From a virus, in the IMG/VR virus record IMGVR_UViG_3300021140_000004, positions 1 to 64,000 of that record: DNA of 64,000 bases. One strand, 5' to 3'. Shown here in pieces: positions 29,530 to 38,601 of this stretch. Both the position numbers and the translations under genes were made by a program. The number at the start of each line of letters is the position of its first letter. The stretch's first letter is position 1. Below the pieces are notes generated by a model, which saw only the letters and a list, made by a program, of their open reading frames with translations, searched no databases and was not told the DNA's origin.

Positions 29530-29740
29530 AATTGTATTTGTAAAACATTTGTAATGTTTGTAATTTATCACTAGCATTTGCAAGTTTTTCAATAAACTTG
29601 TCCATTTCTTCAATGTGTTGTGGGTGTTCACCAATCCCAACAGGATTTTCCATATACACCATCAAAGTTGCTTCTGCCTCAGCAATTTCACTCTCATATT
29701 TCTTGATAAGTGATTCATACATTTTTTCTCTGATTTTCAT
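29510..29740 (-). CDS. Small helical protein between ssb and uvsX, 76 aa
   Basis: The protein is predicted to be mostly alpha-helical, with a central turn YMENPVGIGEHPQHIEEMD. The pattern NPVGIGEHP followed by a long helix appears familiar from marine T4-like phages at a similar position, though I recall no function. Its position between the single-strand binding protein and the recombinase suggests a DNA-metabolism accessory role. The 3' end overlaps the uvsX start by 20 bases. Confidence 0.7.
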   Translation of the reverse strand: MKIREKMYESLIKKYESEIAEAEATLMVYMENPVGIGEHPQHIEEMDKFIEKLANASDKLQTLQMFYKYNYGNQEK

Positions 29741-29751
29741 TTTTTTTTAAA

Positions 29752-29797
29752 TTAAAAAGGACACTCTCAAAGACAGTTTGACCTTGAGAATGTCCTT
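29752..29797 (-). terminator. Intrinsic terminator after the gp32-like gene
   Basis: A 14-bp stem (aaggacattctcaa pairing with ttgagagtgtcctt in the minus-strand RNA, one G-U pair) is followed by TTTTTAAT. It lies 11 bases after the ssb stop and likely limits read-through from the strong ssb promoter into the uvsX unit. Confidence 0.85.
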
Positions 29798-29807
29798 CAC
29801 ATTATTA

Positions 29808-30647
29808 TTAGAACGGCAAGTCCTCGTCAACTTGTGAACTTGCTTGTGGGTCTTCGTAGTTACTTGAAGATGAGCTACCTCCAAAAGATTCAGTGGCTTC
29901 TTCATCATTACTATAAACGTAACCACCTTTTTCAGAATCCCAACGTGGAACTTCACCTCGAGCAATCGCTTCCAAATATTCTACAGGTTTCTTAGAATAT
30001 GCGTCTCTCCAAGTCAATTCATCTTCCAACCACTCTTTCATAACTTTTTTGTCTTCGTGAATCGGACAAGGGTCGTCATACATAATAGTTGAAACTGCGG
30101 TGTAGAAAGCACCTTTAGGAGTTTTTTGTTTGGTCAACTCAATGACAAGGTCACGTCCTTTTTCAGGGTCGGTGATGTCACCTTTGTTTCTCCAAATTGG
30201 AATAATTTTATCAAGGATACCGTCTTGTTTGTAGTTGTGTTTGAATCTCCAAAACTTAACACCGTCTTCAGGGTGGTCACGGTCAATAACTTTAACTACG
30301 TAGAACTTACGTGAGCGATATTGGTCCGCTAATTTCTTATCAGACTCTTTACCTGTTGAGATTAGTTCTTCGTAAACCTCAGTAAGTGGTGAACGTTCAT
30401 TATCGTTCTTTCCTGGGTCATAGAACTTTTGCCATTTACCACCAACTTGAACTTCGTGGTACCAAGCTTCTTTGAATGGTGAACTTCCATCACCTGTGGG
30501 TAGAATACGGACTCTACGCTGTCCTGAATTTGATTTTTCATCTAGGAGAAGTGTGAAATACTTTTTCAATCTTTCCTCTGAACTCATTCCTCCTCCACCG
30601 GATTTGGATTGTTCGTACTGTGCTAATACTGCGTCAAGTGAACTCAT
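29808..30647 (-). CDS. 32: Single-stranded DNA-binding protein, T4 gp32-like
   Basis: The 279-aa protein has the gp32 layout. A basic N-terminal segment (SSEERLKKYFTLLLDEKSNSGQ) leads into the core RVRILPTGDGSSPFKEAWYH. A DNA-binding domain follows, with aromatic and basic residues (KFYVVKVIDRDHPEDGVKFWRFKH). A Ser-rich linker ends in the acidic tip DEDLPF. The T4 zinc-binding His/Cys cluster is missing, since only one Cys (DPCPIHED) is present. The tip resembles the DDDIPF tip of bacterial SSB, which recruits partner proteins. The gene has its own Bacteroidota-type promoter and its own terminator, consistent with high expression. Confidence 0.9.
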   Translation of the reverse strand: MSSLDAVLAQYEQSKSGGGGMSSEERLKKYFTLLLDEKSNSGQRRVRILPTGDGSSPFKEAWYHEVQVGGKWQKFYDPGKNDNERSPLTEVYEELISTGKESDKKLADQYRSRKFYVVKVIDRDHPEDGVKFWRFKHNYKQDGILDKIIPIWRNKGDITDPEKGRDLVIELTKQKTPKGAFYTAVSTIMYDDPCPIHEDKKVMKEWLEDELTWRDAYSKKPVEYLEAIARGEVPRWDSEKGGYVYSNDEEATESFGGSSSSSNYEDPQASSQVDEDLPF

Positions 30648-30676
30648 AAAAATTAAATGTTAAAAAATTAGTGTTA

Positions 30677-30708
30677 CAAATATAGGGTTTAAAAAATTAC
30701 TAGTCAAA
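30677..30708 (-). promoter_or_regulatory. Bacteroidota-type promoter of the gp32-like gene
   Basis: On the coding strand TTTG (30708-30705) is followed after 20 bases by TATATTTG (30684-30677). This matches the Bacteroidota primary-sigma pattern TTTG-N19..21-TAnnTTTG exactly. A start near 30670 would give a leader of about 23 bases. Confidence 0.75.
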
Positions 30709-30710
30709 TA

Positions 30711-30740
30711 AAATAAAAAGGGTCGTGTTACCACAACCCT
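30711..30740 (-). terminator. Intrinsic terminator after the 219-aa protein gene
   Basis: A 9-bp stem with one G-U pair (agggttgtg / cacgaccct in the minus-strand RNA) and a 4-nt loop is followed by TTTTTATTTTA. It closes the small unit at 30773-31661. The ssb promoter begins immediately beyond it. Confidence 0.85.
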
Positions 30741-30772
30741 AAATGTAATCAAGAAATCATAAAAGTCAAAAG

Positions 30773-31432
30773 TTATCTACTCTTAAATCCTCTAAATTCG
30801 TCTTCTTCGTCGTCATCAAATGTCTTCTTTATTTCAGCCGGATTTACATCTTCAACTTCATCCGATGTTAGAATATATTCGTGTTTACCTGATTTTTCAA
30901 AGTCTTCTTTCTTATCGTCAAAAAAATCTGATAGTTTTTGATTAAATGGTCCTGAATCTAAACTTCTTAGTTGTAATTTTTCTTGCGGTGTCTTTTCTCT
31001 GTATTTTTCAATTTTCGTTTCAATACTATTAAGTTTTTCTACTAAACCGTCCATTTCACTTAATTTTGTTTCTAAATTTTGGATGTATCCAAAAAGTTGT
31101 TCAAAATACTTATCTTGCTTAGAATCTATTTTTTCAGTAGTTTTAACAATATCAGTAACGTCTATCTCCTCAGTGTTTGAATCACCCTCAGCAGATTCTC
31201 CCTCATCATCAATCTTTGTAACCTCATCATCAGTTGCAACATCTATTTTTTCAGGAGTTACAGGGGCCGCCTCAGGAGCTGCAGCATCCGCAGGTGCCGG
31301 TGGTAATGCCGCCGCATCAAGAGCTGGTTCACCTGCCGCTTCAGGAGCAACAGGTAGTTCCTGTTCTGTGATATAATTGTTTATACTATGATATCTTTGT
31401 ATTTCTTTTAGAATCTTTTTGTCAATACTCAT
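30773..31432 (-). CDS. Ala/Pro- and acid-rich protein with coiled coil, 219 aa; possible scaffold or internal protein
   Basis: I do not recognise a family. The N-terminus (MSIDKKILKEIQRYHSINNYITEQ) is followed by an Ala/Pro-rich linker (residues about 27-62) and an acidic stretch. A predicted coiled coil lies at about 100-145 (YFEQLFGYIQNLETKLSEMD). A charged C-terminus ends in DDDEEDEFRGFKSR. The tripeptides LKE (8-10) and ITE (21-23) fit the T4 prohead-protease rule (L/I)xE, so a scaffold or capsid-internal role is possible. The gene follows the 31437-31661 gene by 4 bases and ends at a strong terminator. Confidence 0.6.
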   Translation of the reverse strand: MSIDKKILKEIQRYHSINNYITEQELPVAPEAAGEPALDAAALPPAPADAAAPEAAPVTPEKIDVATDDEVTKIDDEGESAEGDSNTEEIDVTDIVKTTEKIDSKQDKYFEQLFGYIQNLETKLSEMDGLVEKLNSIETKIEKYREKTPQEKLQLRSLDSGPFNQKLSDFFDDKKEDFEKSGKHEYILTSDEVEDVNPAEIKKTFDDDEEDEFRGFKSR

Positions 31433-31436
31433 TTTC

Positions 31437-31661
31437 TTAACCGTTTAAAAGTTGTTTTATACCGTGTGGAGTCTCTACTCTAACTCTTCTGTTAGCAGTG
31501 ACATCGTGTCCTGCTCTTTCAATAAGGCCATCTCTTTCTCTAACGATATAACAATCGCCAGTGTCTAAGTCACAAACTTGCTTGGTTCCGTCACCATTAT
31601 CCTTTGATGACATTCTTACATTTTTACCAAGATACTGATTTAACATATTATTTAGGTCCAT
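31437..31661 (-). CDS. Small protein of unknown function, 74 aa
   Basis: The protein starts MDLNNMLNQYLGKNVRMSSK and has a repeated Asp-Gly-Asp pattern (DNGDGTKQVCDLDTGDC), which may be a tight beta turn. A TTG at 31667 could extend it by two residues, but the ATG at 31661 is preferred. A TATTTATA box lies 14 bases upstream, and it forms a two-gene unit with the 219-aa protein. Function is unknown. Confidence 0.62.
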   Translation of the reverse strand: MDLNNMLNQYLGKNVRMSSKDNGDGTKQVCDLDTGDCYIVRERDGLIERAGHDVTANRRVRVETPHGIKQLLNG

Positions 31662-31675
31662 AACCAATTTTTCTT

Positions 31676-31682
31676 ATAAATA
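31676..31682 (-). promoter_or_regulatory. TATTTAT box upstream of the 74-aa/219-aa unit
   Basis: TATTTATAAG on the coding strand lies 14 bases before the ATG at 31661, within a 41-base gap. Confidence 0.48.
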
Positions 31683-31702
31683 TCTATAAAATTCAAATAA
31701 TT

Positions 31703-34700
31703 TTATTGTGGGGTCGTACTAGGGGTTGGGCTTGGAGTACAAGTAGGTGGAATGTTGTTTATTATATTTTGATTGTTAGCTGTTGGTGTAGGTGTTGGTG
31801 TGATTTTAAACACAGGTATTGTACTAACAAGTCCAAGATTCTTCGCCAACCTATTACCTTCAATTAAGTTGAATGACAACTGTGTATCTGAGGTTAAATC
31901 AGTTCCTCTATTTGCTGGCCAGTTTTGTAGATAGAAAGTTTCAATAGATTTGTTTTGAATATCCCCGACTCTATTTATCAATCTATCTCTCATAAATAAC
32001 ATAAATTCTACAGGGTCAACAAAATTAGCAACAGGATATGAAAGTGGTAATCCATTTAGATTTTCAATATCCATACAAGAATATGTTGGTTCAAAATAAG
32101 TTCTTAACTCACCATAATTATAATCTAAAGTAATTCTTCCAAAGTTATTGTTTAAACCAATGAAGTTTTTACTGTCTTTGTTACCACTTGCAGCCCAAGA
32201 TATTAAGAATATTATAAATCTTAAGTTTTGATATCTTTCAATCTCAATAGCATCTGTAGACGTTGTACTAACATTTTGAATTAACAAGTCATAGAATTGT
32301 TTTGCCGTTAACTTAGTTTGAGTTCCACTTACTGATGTATATCCAGCTTGTTTATAAGGTGTTTCCAATACTTTTGAGTCACAAGAATTTTGTGCGGATT
32401 GTTGTGTATTAGAATTTGTTGACACGTTTGCATTATTACCTTGGGTAGTTGTCGCATTGGTTCCCTTATCATCATCTTTCCTTTGAGTAACAGCGGTTAT
32501 CAATTTACCAACCAAATTTTGATTAATACTTTGTAATAAGTTTTCTGTGTATGGATACGACAACACACTTTGTCTAACACCCGTAAATTTGGTTTCAAAC
32601 TGACCAGGTGTAATAGTGTGCGTAACATCAGTAATTAAGTAAGAACCATTAAACATCGGTACGTGTCTAAGGTTGAAATACATTGTTGGTTGAATCATCG
32701 CATTACCTAAACCAACCACATCACATTGATATGACCTGTTCTGATAAATGTTATACAACGAGTTGTTTTGTGTTGCGGTATCTCTACCAGATGCTGCGTT
32801 GGCCATATTATTTATGGTCCACACAGATTCAGCGGTCGCCTTACCGTTATCTTGTGACACTGAAAAAGAATAAAATATATTTTGGTTTCTAACCCCAATG
32901 TCTACCGTAAATCCAACACATCTATTAGATAACGCCCAATCTGTTTTATTTGTTTGGTTTTCAACATTTGGGTTACCAACAGGATTTCTTAAGTCAAAAG
33001 TGTCGGTTCTAAATAAATAATTGTTAACACTCTTATCTGTAGTATCAATATACGATGATGGTCTATTGGCATAGAAACAAACTAATTTTGGTCCTGACCT
33101 TCTGTAGTCAACAGTTAGGTAAGTTCCCCACATTTCATTAGCAAAATCAATCGTGCTTGGTATATTAGGTACCGCGTTTAAAGTAGGTTCTTGTACATTA
33201 TAAAAGTTAACATACGCAGGCATTGGCATTATCGTAAAGTGATTATCGGTCAAAATACCTGCTAAAAATACAAACACACCCATATTAAGGTTGATTGTGT
33301 CTTCACTGATAATTTGTTTTAACTTGAAAATATCCACAACAACCTTATCTCCAATATTTCTTGACGCTCTGTCAAGGAACAACATATCTTCAAATAAGGT
33401 GTATCGTTTGTAATCAGTACCCGCAATCCACTTATCATTCAATGCTTTGAATGCTTCATATAAATCTACTTTAGCTTGTTTTGAATCAAACTTACTCTGT
33501 ATTGTTTTTTCAGGTAATTCACTAATTTCGGGTAATCCCTTTCTTACATTTATTAGTGTGTTATCTAAACCAACGTTTTTAAATGCGTTATATGTGTTCA
33601 AATATCCTTGGAGTTGACCTGTAAATTCAGTGATAGTTAAATTTGGATTTTCAAGTCTTTGGGTGGCATACATTCTAATAACTTGTGATAACTCTGTAAT
33701 ATTTGCAGACGTAAAGTTAATATTAGACTGAACAAAAAAGTCGGTTATGTAAGAACCATTATTATCGTAAATAAGTTCAGGTATTGTTGAAAACCCAACT
33801 TCAAGTTGTAGTGTTCTCCACGCGTCAGGGTTTGACGCTATAGAGTTCTGCAAACTAACCGTACCACCATTGGTTGGCAAATTGTTCTGATATGGTCCAA
33901 ATTGTAACGGATTGATTACTTGAGATGTATTAGTAATATATCCGATATATGAGTCCACCGCTCTTCTGTTGTAACGAGTCGGGTTACCCATTCTCAATAC
34001 AACGTCATATTCCATAATGTTTTGGATTTGAGCAATCGAATTACTGAATTGACTCTGTATTATTGTTTCAAATAAATCTTCAGATGTGGCGCTACTTAAT
34101 GGTATTTGAACACTCATCAATGAACGCATCATCTTTTGGAAGTTTCTGTATGTTGTTTCCAAATCAGAAAACTGTTCAAATCCACCACCTACTGAAAGTG
34201 ACGCACCAGGGTCAATTACATTAGAATTTTCCTCATTGATATTAAAATTTGTTAACGCTTTACTGAAGTTTAAAAATTCATTTTCTAATATGTCCAATAT
34301 TTGTTTGTCAAATACTGAGAACACATCATCAATTTTTGAATATTCATTCGTCTGAATCAACTCAAATGGGACATTACCAAATAGATTGTTTTCATCAAAC
34401 ATATAACTTCCTGTACCAGGTCGATATATTGTTTGGTTATCGTAATAACCGTAATTTGGTAAACTCCAAAATGCTCTAACCGAACCGTTAAATAACGCTT
34501 CATTATTATACAACTCTTGTGTTAATAATCCTGTAGTACTAAAACAAGCGTTGTTCACTTGGTTCATTTGTGACCCAAACGATGGTATTACATAATATTG
34601 ATATGTTGGAGTTGTTGGTGGTTCATCACAAACAACTGTATTTGGAACTGATGGTGTAATACTATCAGGTAATAAAACACTATATGTTTTAATATCAATA

Positions 34701-37700
34701 ACCCTTGTTTGTAAATCCTTGGTTGTATTTTTATTAATATTTGATTCTGAAAGGTTTTGAATCTTTAAACCATTTTTAATGGACTCATTAATTTCACCAT
34801 CAGTATATGCAGTATACAAGTCTTGAGAGTTGTAAAAGTAATTGAACTCATTAATCAATTTAGGGTAGAACCCTACCTGCATTGTGGTGTATTTAACATT
34901 ATTGTCAACCGTTTCTGTTTGTAATGTTATTTTACCAACACCATTTAATGTATAAGTCTTGGCGGTGTTTTGATTAATAGGGTCGTAGTTTTGTTTGTAA
35001 TCAAAATTACCCCAACATCCACCTAAAATATCCTGATTGGTTTGTACTTGTGTTTTATATCTATGCCAAATCGCACCATATTTTAATACCCAAACATATG
35101 GAACCTTGTGTAACGCACCAAACTTTTTGAAACTTGCAAAAATATAATCTAAAGGTGTTGTCACACCAGCAAGATTTGTTTTATATCTGTCCTTAAATGT
35201 TGCGAGTGGTAGTGAGTTTAAGAATAAAAACGCTGCCGCGACATAAGGATATTGTTCTTTATTCTTTTCTTTAGCAACACCCTCCAATATTGCGTTAACA
35301 AAATAAGGTGTGTTCAACATAGAGGTTGTTGTTCTTACGGGTAAACCTGTTGTTGGGTAATCAACATAACCTTCTGTCGGTAACAAAGTTGCTGGTTGTC
35401 TTGTTATGTAAAACGTATTAACATTTGTTGTTAGTGCCGGTATTGCAGTGTTTAGATAGTTAAAGTTTGTTACAGGTCTGTTTGTATTATAATCATCAAT
35501 ACCCGTAAAATTTGAAATTATATTTTTTGGTTCGTAAACTTTATATGTGTTTGATGTGTTGTTTGCAACGTCAACCGAACCACCTAAAATATACTGACTT
35601 AAATTTTTAATGTTCCAATCCTGATTTGTAAACGGGAAAGTATCTACAATTTGTATTGGGTTTGTGCTAGTACTCTTTAAGAATTGTTGTAATTGTGGCG
35701 TTTGTGGTAATGAAACAAAAGAGTTTGAAACAGTATTTGACAAGTATTTTGTACTAAGAATTGAAAACGGGTTCTGAGTATAATTCTTAAGATATGGTGT
35801 AATATAAATGTCTTGTATAAATTCACCCCAAAATAAACCAGTTCCTTGGTTTGAAAACGCTTCTAATGTTTGGGTAAAATTATTAGCAGTAAAAGGATAT
35901 TCTTTTAACTTTTGAGTTAAGTATGGATTACTCAATCCTAAAGATTCTATAATGTTAGTACCTTCCGTAATACCAATAATGTCACCAACAAAAGTTTTAG
36001 ACGTATTGTCATTTGTAACTCTACCAAATCCTGTATAAAATTGGTATATTAATTGTCTCTCATATATTTCATAAAAATATTTTAACTCTTCTTTATTAAG
36101 ATAAGCTAACCCAATATTAGGGAATTCTAAAGCATTTAGATTTAATCTTTTTACTGTTGCAGCATCATTGTCTGCGGGAGGTTGTGAAATTGGTGGGTCA
36201 TTTCTTTGCGCAGTACCTTTTAAATATTCTTCAACAAATTCGACCTCAGGCCATTTGTCGTAAAGATACCCTTTTGATTGATTTACAAACGCAATATCAC
36301 CAGGATATGTTAATGTATATCTTGGTTGGTCATCGGTACCGTTATTTTCAACAAAAACTTGTGGCCAAGGGTATACAGGTTGTTGGGAATTATCTATAAA
36401 TTCTTGACTAGCGTTTGCTGTTAACGGAACGTAGTTGACATCATCAGGACTTTTTATAGAAGTACTATTGTTATTTAAAACAACATTTTTTCTCACAGGG
36501 TCTTGTCTAACAGAATATGCCTGAATATGAACATCATCCATCAATCTGATAAACGCCTCTGTTGATGCCATAATCACCGCACTAATATTTCTAACTGTAG
36601 GTCTAAATCCAATTCCAGTATCAGCTCTTTCTACTTTATCAGCCAATTCAGCACTTAATTTGGTTTCCAATTCAGTAACTTTAGCGTCAATTTGAGATTC
36701 CATACTTTTTATTATGGTGTCAAATCTATTGGCACCAACAAAAACATAAAAGTTTTTCTTAACTTCTTTCAATCCTTCGGGTGTCGCCTCTACCACTACA
36801 CTAAAATATTGTTCAGCACTTTTTACAATAAATGCACTAATTTCTTCAGGTGTTGGGTATTTTATCGAGGTTCTGTCTATAAATGTTTTTTCCCAATCAA
36901 TATTATCCAATTGAAAGTTTTCAATATAAATCGAAGGAGTTATTGGGTTTGGTATCTTAAAGTTTTGTTTTGCTTCAGCACCAAACGTACCGTTTTGTGC
37001 CAACTTAGTATTGTATGTTTGTGTAATAGCACTTAACTCACTTTGAGCGGTAACTCTTTGTGATTGTGTTAGATTCTTTTTGAAGACATAAGCATACTGA
37101 CCATCCTTTAAAACAAATGGTTTTGGGTCCAAAAATGTTGTAAACCAAGAATTTTTGGCGTCTCTGACACTTTTATAATATTGGTTAAGTGTTTTTTTAT
37201 AAGATGTCGCATCCGTAATCGGCTGCATATCAACTTTCCTATATGAATTAATAATGTTCTGTTCAAATTGTTGTAATTTGTAACCTAATTCCATTATTGT
37301 TAGTTCAGGAAAATTCTTATCAATTAAACCTTTGGCTTTGTATTCAGAGTAAACTTCGTGCATTTTTTGTCTACCCCTCTCATTAACTCGAGTAACACTC
37401 AGGTTGTTTTGAGATTGAGCATTTGACGGAATATTCTGACCCGCATTGTTCGCCGAATTATCATCTGCAGACTCTGTTTCAACAATAGAGTTTGTGTATG
37501 TAAATGTTTTAGAATACATATGGGGTAATGCAATCAAATGCCCCATCTGAATTTCATTTAAAATGTTATATTTGTATCCGTAAAATTTACAACTAACTTG
37601 GTAGTTACCACTCATTGTATTAAATCTCGCCTCAAATGTGTGTAGATTTAATTGGTATCTAACCGCCTGTCCATAGTAACCCTTAAGTGTTAAATAAAAT

Positions 37701-38287
37701 GGTGGATATGGTAAATGAAAGAAGGCTGCATATGGTGACTGTTCTCCTTGTTCAAATAATGCTTTACCTCTAACATCTTCAAATTCAATCGATACTTCAG
37801 GTATAAAAGATGTTTTGGTGATTACCGAAATACTTGTAATACCTAACAACCCGGGGTCTATAGTCCTACCATTCTTGTCCGTAACTGTTGAACCTCGGTA
37901 AACTTTTCTCCCATACTCTTCTACAACCTCTTCAGACCTTTGGAGTCTTGCTTTACCTTGATTTGAATTTAAACCTGTTAAATCATCGTAGTAACCCGTA
38001 TTCATAAACTGGTCACTGTTTGGTTTTAAAAAGTTAATAGATGCAATGGATATTGTTTCGGTTTGTGTCGTTGGGGATGCCCCTACGTTTAACCTTGTTC
38101 TTGGTAGTAGTTCACACTCTAAGTTGGCATACATTACCAAATTTTCGTGGTCAACTAATCTTTCTTCAATTACTGTTTGACCGTTTACACCACCACGCAC
38201 AACTTTGTTAGGGTCAACAACAATGATATTGTCAAATGACTCTGCATAAATACTACCTGAATTATCCCCAAAAGAATTACCTGCCAT
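31703..38287 (-). CDS. Giant baseplate hub-like virion protein, 2194 aa
   Basis: No single family explains this protein. Near residues 200-260 the segment YPPFYLTLKGYYGQAVRYQL with following KFYGYKYNIL looks like a tail-hub beta domain. Near residues 1850-1950 the sequence MYFNLRHVPMFNGSYLITDV, followed by HTITPGQFETKFTG, resembles the closing domain of P2 gpD / Mu gp44 hub proteins. A final domain (about 2030-2160) of unclear type precedes a Thr/Pro-rich tail (TPTPTPT and PSPTPSTTPQ). It is the first of three contiguous hub-region genes: its start overlaps the LysM-like gene by 11 bases, and the 1688-aa protein follows upstream. A hub or spike-associated role is inferred from these resemblances and the context. 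Confidence 0.6.
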   Translation of the reverse strand: MAGNSFGDNSGSIYAESFDNIIVVDPNKVVRGGVNGQTVIEERLVDHENLVMYANLECELLPRTRLNVGASPTTQTETISIASINFLKPNSDQFMNTGYYDDLTGLNSNQGKARLQRSEEVVEEYGRKVYRGSTVTDKNGRTIDPGLLGITSISVITKTSFIPEVSIEFEDVRGKALFEQGEQSPYAAFFHLPYPPFYLTLKGYYGQAVRYQLNLHTFEARFNTMSGNYQVSCKFYGYKYNILNEIQMGHLIALPHMYSKTFTYTNSIVETESADDNSANNAGQNIPSNAQSQNNLSVTRVNERGRQKMHEVYSEYKAKGLIDKNFPELTIMELGYKLQQFEQNIINSYRKVDMQPITDATSYKKTLNQYYKSVRDAKNSWFTTFLDPKPFVLKDGQYAYVFKKNLTQSQRVTAQSELSAITQTYNTKLAQNGTFGAEAKQNFKIPNPITPSIYIENFQLDNIDWEKTFIDRTSIKYPTPEEISAFIVKSAEQYFSVVVEATPEGLKEVKKNFYVFVGANRFDTIIKSMESQIDAKVTELETKLSAELADKVERADTGIGFRPTVRNISAVIMASTEAFIRLMDDVHIQAYSVRQDPVRKNVVLNNNSTSIKSPDDVNYVPLTANASQEFIDNSQQPVYPWPQVFVENNGTDDQPRYTLTYPGDIAFVNQSKGYLYDKWPEVEFVEEYLKGTAQRNDPPISQPPADNDAATVKRLNLNALEFPNIGLAYLNKEELKYFYEIYERQLIYQFYTGFGRVTNDNTSKTFVGDIIGITEGTNIIESLGLSNPYLTQKLKEYPFTANNFTQTLEAFSNQGTGLFWGEFIQDIYITPYLKNYTQNPFSILSTKYLSNTVSNSFVSLPQTPQLQQFLKSTSTNPIQIVDTFPFTNQDWNIKNLSQYILGGSVDVANNTSNTYKVYEPKNIISNFTGIDDYNTNRPVTNFNYLNTAIPALTTNVNTFYITRQPATLLPTEGYVDYPTTGLPVRTTTSMLNTPYFVNAILEGVAKEKNKEQYPYVAAAFLFLNSLPLATFKDRYKTNLAGVTTPLDYIFASFKKFGALHKVPYVWVLKYGAIWHRYKTQVQTNQDILGGCWGNFDYKQNYDPINQNTAKTYTLNGVGKITLQTETVDNNVKYTTMQVGFYPKLINEFNYFYNSQDLYTAYTDGEINESIKNGLKIQNLSESNINKNTTKDLQTRVIDIKTYSVLLPDSITPSVPNTVVCDEPPTTPTYQYYVIPSFGSQMNQVNNACFSTTGLLTQELYNNEALFNGSVRAFWSLPNYGYYDNQTIYRPGTGSYMFDENNLFGNVPFELIQTNEYSKIDDVFSVFDKQILDILENEFLNFSKALTNFNINEENSNVIDPGASLSVGGGFEQFSDLETTYRNFQKMMRSLMSVQIPLSSATSEDLFETIIQSQFSNSIAQIQNIMEYDVVLRMGNPTRYNRRAVDSYIGYITNTSQVINPLQFGPYQNNLPTNGGTVSLQNSIASNPDAWRTLQLEVGFSTIPELIYDNNGSYITDFFVQSNINFTSANITELSQVIRMYATQRLENPNLTITEFTGQLQGYLNTYNAFKNVGLDNTLINVRKGLPEISELPEKTIQSKFDSKQAKVDLYEAFKALNDKWIAGTDYKRYTLFEDMLFLDRASRNIGDKVVVDIFKLKQIISEDTINLNMGVFVFLAGILTDNHFTIMPMPAYVNFYNVQEPTLNAVPNIPSTIDFANEMWGTYLTVDYRRSGPKLVCFYANRPSSYIDTTDKSVNNYLFRTDTFDLRNPVGNPNVENQTNKTDWALSNRCVGFTVDIGVRNQNIFYSFSVSQDNGKATAESVWTINNMANAASGRDTATQNNSLYNIYQNRSYQCDVVGLGNAMIQPTMYFNLRHVPMFNGSYLITDVTHTITPGQFETKFTGVRQSVLSYPYTENLLQSINQNLVGKLITAVTQRKDDDKGTNATTTQGNNANVSTNSNTQQSAQNSCDSKVLETPYKQAGYTSVSGTQTKLTAKQFYDLLIQNVSTTSTDAIEIERYQNLRFIIFLISWAASGNKDSKNFIGLNNNFGRITLDYNYGELRTYFEPTYSCMDIENLNGLPLSYPVANFVDPVEFMLFMRDRLINRVGDIQNKSIETFYLQNWPANRGTDLTSDTQLSFNLIEGNRLAKNLGLVSTIPVFKITPTPTPTANNQNIINNIPPTCTPSPTPSTTPQ

Positions 38288-38600
38288 AATAATAGAAATA
38301 CGTGTCTACTGCGGATTTATAATCTTGTAAAGATGTTATCAAAGGATATGGGACAGTTAATATTGCGCCATCAAATATGTTATTTTCTAAACCACCAAAT
38401 TGAGGATTGGCTTGTAATATTAACCAACCAAAGAATGGGGTTCCATAATATTCCTGAGAGACCTTATCAAGTCTACTTCTTCCAACTTTATAAATGTATA
38501 CTTTATCGGATGGTTTTGGTGAAATATTGACAAAGGGAACAACTGTTTGTTGTCCGTTTATCAAAAATTGGTTATATCTATTATAATACTGAAGTGCCAT
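38277..38600 (-). CDS. 53: LysM-like baseplate protein, T4 gp53-like
   Basis: The 107-aa protein has a LysM-type core (VYIYKVGRSRLDKVSQEYYG, then FFGWLILQANPQF). This matches the R-x-D-x-x-A-x-x-x-YG-x-x-x-x-x-W-x-I-x-x-AN pattern of T4 gp53 and of LysM proteins at the baseplate of contractile tails. Such proteins clamp wedge proteins together rather than bind peptidoglycan. It is flanked by two giant hub-like genes and starts one base before the end of the 1688-aa gene's intergenic spacer, with no promoter of its own. Confidence 0.75.
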   Translation of the reverse strand: MALQYYNRYNQFLINGQQTVVPFVNISPKPSDKVYIYKVGRSRLDKVSQEYYGTPFFGWLILQANPQFGGLENNIFDGAILTVPYPLITSLQDYKSAVDTYFYYYGR

Positions 38601-38601
38601 T

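Noticed and set aside
29530-29640. 37-residue N-terminal extension of UvsX
   Set aside because: It overlaps the preceding small gene in another frame and lacks resemblance to RecA N-termini; the ATG at 29529 gives a normal start.
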